Shown in pieces: positions 59,940 to 64,000 of a stretch of DNA of 64,000 bases. A program made the translations under genes and the position numbers. Origin of the DNA: Gelidibacter sediminis (lineage in GTDB: Bacteria; Bacteroidota; Bacteroidia; Flavobacteriales; Flavobacteriaceae); NCBI RefSeq assembly GCF_004364975.1, contig NZ_SOBW01000008.1, positions 124,001 through 188,000 on the forward strand, in the 5' to 3' direction. The notes under the pieces are model-generated. The model was not told the origin of the DNA, made no database searches, and worked only from the letters and a program-made list of their open reading frames with translations. The number at the start of each line of letters is the position of its first letter. Positions within the stretch are counted from its first letter, which is position 1.

Positions 59940-61042
59940 TTAAATTTCTAGATTTACATAAAATAAATACCCGTTTTGAATCTGAATTTCAAAAAGGTTT
60001 TAAGCGTTTTTTAGATTCTGGGCAGTATATTTTGGGGTCGGAAGTGGCGCGTTTTGAATCAGATTTTGCCACTTATTGTGGGACTGATCATTGTGTGGGT
60101 ACCGCAAACGGTCTGGATGCACTCACATTAATCTTTAAGTCCTACTTGCACCTAGGTAAGCTAAGGCCTAATGATGAAGTGATAGTGCCTGCCAACACGT
60201 ATATAGCCTCCATTCTGGCTATTATCAATGCGGGTTTAAAGCCAGTTTTAGTAGAACCTGATCTTCAAACCTATAATCTTTCTTCTCAACACATTGAAAA
60301 ACATATCACATCCAAAACAAAAGCCATTTTGGTAGTGCATTTGTATGGTCAATTAAATGCGATGACTCTTATAAACACACTTGCTGAGTCTAGAGGTTTA
60401 CTTGTGGTAGAAGATGCGGCACAAGCACATGGTGCGGTGGACGCAATAAATTCTAGGAAAGCCGGCAATTTATCCCATGCAGCAGCCTTTAGTTTTTATC
60501 CCAGCAAAAATTTGGGGGCCTTGGGAGATGGTGGTGCCGTCACAACCAACGATATACAATTGGCTGAAACGCTCAAACTTATGCGCAATTATGGGAGTTC
60601 AAAGAAATACTGTAATGAAATTGTGGGTGTCAATAGCAGGCTAGATGAATTACAAGCAGCTTTTTTAAATATTAAGTTAAAATTTCTCGATGCTGACAAT
60701 ACCAGACGTCAGAACATTGCGAAACGCTATCTTAGTGAGATTAAGAATAAAAAAATAACACTGCCGTTCTATAATGGGTCTAAAGATCATGTGTTTCATG
60801 TGTTTGTGATTCGAATTACTGATCGTGCCAACTTCATGGCGTATCTCAGAGCAAATAATGTAGAATTTGTAATGCACTATCCAATTGCGCCGCATCATCA
60901 ACAGGCCTTAAAAGATTTTAGAGGTCAGCATTTGCCCATAACAGAACTTATTCATAACACTATAATTAGTATTCCTATCAGCCCGGTAATGACAGATAAA
61001 GAGGTTTCTAAAGTTGTTGAAATAATAAATACCTACCAATGA
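59936..61042 (+). CDS. DegT/DnrJ/EryC1-family sugar aminotransferase
   Basis: A 368-residue PLP aminotransferase acting on nucleotide-linked keto sugars. The signs are YCGTDHCVGTANGLDALTLIF (about 47-67), VPANTYIASILAIINAGLKPVLVEPD, VEDAAQAHG with Asp160, and the PLP Lys191 in FYPSKNLGALGDGGAV. RLDELQAAFL and HVFVIRI complete the fold. The wording is close to FdtB/QdtB-type 3-aminotransferases that make dTDP-3-amino-3,6-dideoxyhexoses, but the dTDP-sugar genes lie outside the window. It overlaps both neighbours by 4 bp, so it is in an operon for a surface polysaccharide with the preceding acyltransferase. Confidence 0.9.
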   Translation: MIKFLDLHKINTRFESEFQKGFKRFLDSGQYILGSEVARFESDFATYCGTDHCVGTANGLDALTLIFKSYLHLGKLRPNDEVIVPANTYIASILAIINAGLKPVLVEPDLQTYNLSSQHIEKHITSKTKAILVVHLYGQLNAMTLINTLAESRGLLVVEDAAQAHGAVDAINSRKAGNLSHAAAFSFYPSKNLGALGDGGAVTTNDIQLAETLKLMRNYGSSKKYCNEIVGVNSRLDELQAAFLNIKLKFLDADNTRRQNIAKRYLSEIKNKKITLPFYNGSKDHVFHVFVIRITDRANFMAYLRANNVEFVMHYPIAPHHQQALKDFRGQHLPITELIHNTIISIPISPVMTDKEVSKVVEIINTYQ

Positions 61043-62343
61043 GTAAAATTAACCGTTATATTAATGATCAAGTGTTATTTAAGGTGGCCAATCTTAATTC
61101 GATAACTATCTTAACTAAAATAGTTGCTGGAATTTTAACTTCTAAAGCGATTGCTGTTTTTATTGGGGTGGAAGGTATGGCACTTATAGGAAACATGCGT
61201 AATTTTTTAAGCGCTATCCATACATTTTCAATTCTTGGATTTTATAATGGCTTTGTAAAGGCTATAGCAGAGTATAAAAACGACGCATTAAAATTAAGTC
61301 AAACCTTGTCTACAGCGTATTATTTAGGATTTAGTGCTACAATATTTATATCTTTTTTGACATATTATAATGCTGAATCTATTAATGATTTCCTGTTTTC
61401 TGCGCATTACAATTACGCTTATGTAATTAAAATTATGGCAGTCGCACTGCCTTTTTATGCGTTGAATATGTTCAGCTTTGCCATAATGAATGGCTTTTCC
61501 AAATATAAAATTTTACTCATTATTAATATTATTGGTCAGGTTTTAGGGCTATTGGTGACCTTGCTGTTAATCTATCAGAATAATATAGATGGGGCCTTGC
61601 TTGCTGCAGTAATAGCACCATCACTTATATTGCTAATCACTTTTGTAGGTTTTGTCAATCAGCGCAGTTTGGCGCCGTCCATTAAGCTGACTAATGTCAA
61701 CATAGGCATTTTAAAAAAATTGGGACCTTTTGCCATAATGGGTCTTATTACCGCCATTGCCATTCCATTGGTTTCAATTCTCATCAGGAACTATATTATT
61801 GATCAGGTCGGGATTAAACAAGCAGGACATTGGGAGGCCATGCAACGTATTTCAGATTATTATTTAATGTTTATCAATTCTTTAATGACTTTGTATTTCT
61901 TGCCCAGATTTAGTGAAATTGACAGTAAACAAGAGTTTAGAAAAGAAGTGTTCAGCTTTTATAAATCTACAATTCCTATTTTCGCCGTAGGCTTGGTTGT
62001 GATTTATGTTTTGCGATCGGTGTTGGTATCTTTAATCTTTTCTGAGGCTTTTCAACCTACAGTAGATTTGTTTTTATGGCAACTTTTAGGTGATTTTGTG
62101 AAAGTGCTTTCCATTGTAATTGCCTACCAATTTATTGCTAAAAAGATGTTTACACATTTTATCATCATTGAAATTTTTCTAGTAGTTGTGATGTATCTCT
62201 CTAGCATCTATTTGATTGATATTTTTGGTGTTGAAGGGGCAGTTATCGGTCATTTTGTAAGCTATGTGATGCATTATGGAATTATATTGTTAATTTTTAG
62301 TAGTTCACTTTTTGGGGTATTACCTAGTACTCAAGATGAATAG
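61039..62343 (+). CDS. Wzx-type polysaccharide flippase, copy 1
   Basis: A 434-residue inner-membrane protein with about 12 hydrophobic helices of the polysaccharide-transport (Wzx/O-antigen flippase) superfamily. Segments include ILTSKAIAVFIGVEGMALIGNMRNFLSAI, VLGLLVTLLLIYQNNIDGALLAAVIAPSLILL, and RNYIIDQVGIKQAGHWEAMQRISDYYLMF. It would flip a lipid-linked oligosaccharide across the membrane. It starts within the aminotransferase stop (ATGA overlap). A close paralogue follows 24 bp later. Confidence 0.88.
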   Translation: MSKINRYINDQVLFKVANLNSITILTKIVAGILTSKAIAVFIGVEGMALIGNMRNFLSAIHTFSILGFYNGFVKAIAEYKNDALKLSQTLSTAYYLGFSATIFISFLTYYNAESINDFLFSAHYNYAYVIKIMAVALPFYALNMFSFAIMNGFSKYKILLIINIIGQVLGLLVTLLLIYQNNIDGALLAAVIAPSLILLITFVGFVNQRSLAPSIKLTNVNIGILKKLGPFAIMGLITAIAIPLVSILIRNYIIDQVGIKQAGHWEAMQRISDYYLMFINSLMTLYFLPRFSEIDSKQEFRKEVFSFYKSTIPIFAVGLVVIYVLRSVLVSLIFSEAFQPTVDLFLWQLLGDFVKVLSIVIAYQFIAKKMFTHFIIIEIFLVVVMYLSSIYLIDIFGVEGAVIGHFVSYVMHYGIILLIFSSSLFGVLPSTQDE

Positions 62344-62367
62344 TCTCAACCAAAAAAGCAAAGGCTT

Positions 62368-63666
62368 TTGAAAAGAATTTTACATCATCTCAATAGTAAC
62401 TTGCTTCTCAAAATAGCCTCATTTAATTCTGTAGCTGTTTTAATAAGAGTGCTAGCAGGTTTTATGACTTCTAAAGCCATAGCTGTCTTTATTGGGGCGG
62501 AAGGGTTGGCACTAATTGGGAATTTAAGAAATTTTGCGGCTACTACGGAGTCTTTTGCCACTCTAGGCTTTTCCAATGGGGTTGTAAAATATGTTGCCGA
62601 ATTCAAAAAAGATGATGCCAAACTCAAGCAAGCTATTGGTACTGTTTTAATAACGGTATTCATGAAGTCAATACTAGGGTCTTTGCTGTTTTACTTGTTT
62701 GCAGAACCAATTAGTCTATGGATTTTTAACAGTGCGCAGTCCTATGTGTATGTTATAAAATTTCTCGCTTTGGCACTACCTTTTACGGCTCTAAATTTGG
62801 TGCTGATTGCAATCATCAACGGATTGTCAAAATATAATACTGTGGTTAAAATTAATATTTACAGTCAACTATTTGGGCTTGCCATTACTTTATTATTAAT
62901 CTGGAAATCTCAGCTGGATGGGGCTTTGGTAGCATCAGTTGTAATTCCTGGACTCTTATTTTTTGTGACCTTATTCAGTTTTTTTGACAGCATTGATTTT
63001 TTTAAAACCGTCAGACTCTCTAGTGTAAATCTGAAGATTCTTAAGAATTTGAGTTCGTATTCTGTAATGGCTTTATTTACCGCCACGGTTATGCCGCTTG
63101 TTTTTGTGCTTATCAGGAATTATTTAATAGATCATGTCGGTCTAAAGGATGCTGGATTCTGGGAAGCCATTAGGCGAATTTCAAATTATTATTTAATGTT
63201 TGTGAGTTCTTTGCTCGCGCTGTATATATTGCCACGCTTTTCAGAAATTAAAACTTCAGTGGCGTTTAGGAAGGAAGTCGTTCACTTTTATAAAACGGTG
63301 ATTCCAATTTTTGCAGTGGCCTTGATTGTTATTTATTTCTTTCGATCATTTATTATTCAGGTGCTATTTACGGAGGAGTTCCAACCTGTAGCACATCTCT
63401 TTAAATGGCAACTTTTGGGCGATTTCCTGAAAGTCATCTCTTCCGTAATAGCCTTTCAATTGATTGCAAAAAAGATGGTGCTTTATTATTTAGGCATCGA
63501 ACTGTTTTCTATTGTCACGCTGTATCTCGCCAGTATTTACTTTATTGATCTATATGGTGTTGAAGGTGCGGTTATAGCTCATTTTGTTAACTTCGCCCTT
63601 CATACGATTGTGATTGCAATCGTCTTTAAAAAACTGTTATTTGGTCGTCAAAATTATGACATATGA
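62368..63666 (+). CDS. Wzx-type polysaccharide flippase, copy 2
   Basis: A 432-residue flippase-like membrane protein parallel to the preceding one: SKAIAVFIGAEGLALIGNLRNFAATTESFATLGFSNGVVKYVAEFKKD, SQLDGALVASVVIPGLLFF, and DHVGLKDAGFWEAIRRISNYYLMFVSSLLALYILPRFSEIKTS. The two share the same layout and many identical residues, so they arose by tandem duplication. It seems to start with TTG at 62368; no ATG upstream in this frame looks better. The stop overlaps the next gene by 4 bp. Confidence 0.86.
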   Translation: MKRILHHLNSNLLLKIASFNSVAVLIRVLAGFMTSKAIAVFIGAEGLALIGNLRNFAATTESFATLGFSNGVVKYVAEFKKDDAKLKQAIGTVLITVFMKSILGSLLFYLFAEPISLWIFNSAQSYVYVIKFLALALPFTALNLVLIAIINGLSKYNTVVKINIYSQLFGLAITLLLIWKSQLDGALVASVVIPGLLFFVTLFSFFDSIDFFKTVRLSSVNLKILKNLSSYSVMALFTATVMPLVFVLIRNYLIDHVGLKDAGFWEAIRRISNYYLMFVSSLLALYILPRFSEIKTSVAFRKEVVHFYKTVIPIFAVALIVIYFFRSFIIQVLFTEEFQPVAHLFKWQLLGDFLKVISSVIAFQLIAKKMVLYYLGIELFSIVTLYLASIYFIDLYGVEGAVIAHFVNFALHTIVIAIVFKKLLFGRQNYDI

Positions 63667-64000
63667 TGAAGGCATTTAAATTAAAACTTGTGGCGGCTGT
63701 GCACTATTTCAGAAAACTGTTCTACAGATGGGCGTCTACAAATGAACGTATCAGCGGAACGTTTAGGGATATTCAGCCAGTCATTTGCAAAGGTAATGGC
63801 AGCATCAGGTTTGGGACTAATGTAAAATTTGGAGTGGCCAATTCGCCTATGTTTTACAATACCTACGCCTATATTGAAGCGCGTACGGAACAGTCGGCTA
63901 TAACTTTTGGTAACAACGTGAGCATCAATAATCAATTTACGGTGGTTTCAGAAGATGCGATAACTATTGGTGACGATGTGCTTATCGGATTGAACTGTAC
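63663..64000 (+). CDS. Hexapeptide-repeat acyltransferase (cut by window edge)
   Basis: This frame begins ATGATGAAGGC and is open to the end of the window (112 codons read). The visible residues show the left-handed beta-helix pattern of O-acetyl/serine transferases: GSIRFGTNVKFGVANSPMF, then ITFGNNVSINNQFTVVSEDAITIGDDVLIGLNC, with repeated [IV]xFG/xxIG turns. It probably acetylates a sugar of the surface polysaccharide. It starts inside the stop of the second flippase. The rest of the protein lies outside the window. Confidence 0.8.
   Translation, partial: MMKAFKLKLVAAVHYFRKLFYRWASTNERISGTFRDIQPVICKGNGSIRFGTNVKFGVANSPMFYNTYAYIEARTEQSAITFGNNVSINNQFTVVSEDAITIGDDVLIGLNC

Overview
The window is a low-GC bacterial chromosome segment, most likely from a marine or host-associated member of the Flavobacteriaceae (Bacteroidota). 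The evidence is the repeated promoter pattern TTG - 20 bp - TAnnTTTG, a tmRNA tag ending GENNYALAA, FucP-type sugar transporters, a NagB/PIG-L fusion, GH95 and GH89 glycosidases, a TonB receptor with a carboxypeptidase-like N-terminal domain, and hairpin-type intergenic repeats. The genus cannot be fixed from the sequence alone.

Layout. 1-1620: trpE on the minus strand, with promoter, a Trp-Trp-Trp leader peptide and a terminator hairpin (an attenuator). 1622-5660: a marR-nitroreductase-yceI operon, then thioredoxin-like and rhodanese genes (redox/sulfur chemistry). 5725-17400: a stress island with six tandem-domain universal stress proteins (USPs), a beta-CASP RNase, an ATP-cone/Mrr-type nuclease, a coiled-coil protein, a PAS histidine kinase and a response regulator fused to a Crp/Fnr DNA-binding module. 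Four Fnr-like boxes (TGA-N6-TCA) lie at one fixed distance upstream of -7 elements, which ties the island together as a probable regulon. 17467-19099: a patatin-like lipase and a CBM9-like protein. 19096-27690: a LacI-controlled N-acetylhexosamine cluster (nucleotidyltransferase, NahK-like kinase, MFS transporter, Gfo/Idh/MocA oxidoreductase, NagB-PIG-L fusion, short LacI protein).

27734-30752: D-serine dehydratase and a secreted serine hydrolase. 30868-44665: an L-fucose island. An AraC regulator is flanked by a perfect 18-bp inverted repeat that probably marks its operators. The genes encode a complete non-phosphorylating route: GH95 fucosidase, FucP import, mutarotase, L-fucose dehydrogenase, lactonase, fuconate dehydratase, 2-keto-3-deoxy-fuconate dehydrogenase, diketo-acid hydrolase giving pyruvate and L-lactate, and an FMN L-lactate dehydrogenase. 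A GH89 alpha-N-acetylglucosaminidase at the end is interrupted by an in-frame TGA. 44748-50016: small genes, then a TonB receptor plus PepSY membrane protein, probably for iron uptake.

50234-50841: tmRNA (ssrA) with its terminator and a nearby short copy of its 3' end. 51190-56543: an EamA transporter, a lysine/saccharopine-dehydrogenase-like enzyme, SanA-like, GNAT and outer-membrane proteins, and kdsA. 56970-58769: typA/bipA. 58953-64000: the start of a surface-polysaccharide locus (GNAT/FemAB-like, DegT aminotransferase, two tandem Wzx-type flippases, a hexapeptide acyltransferase cut by the window end). I saw no tRNA, rRNA, CRISPR array, IS element or prophage.
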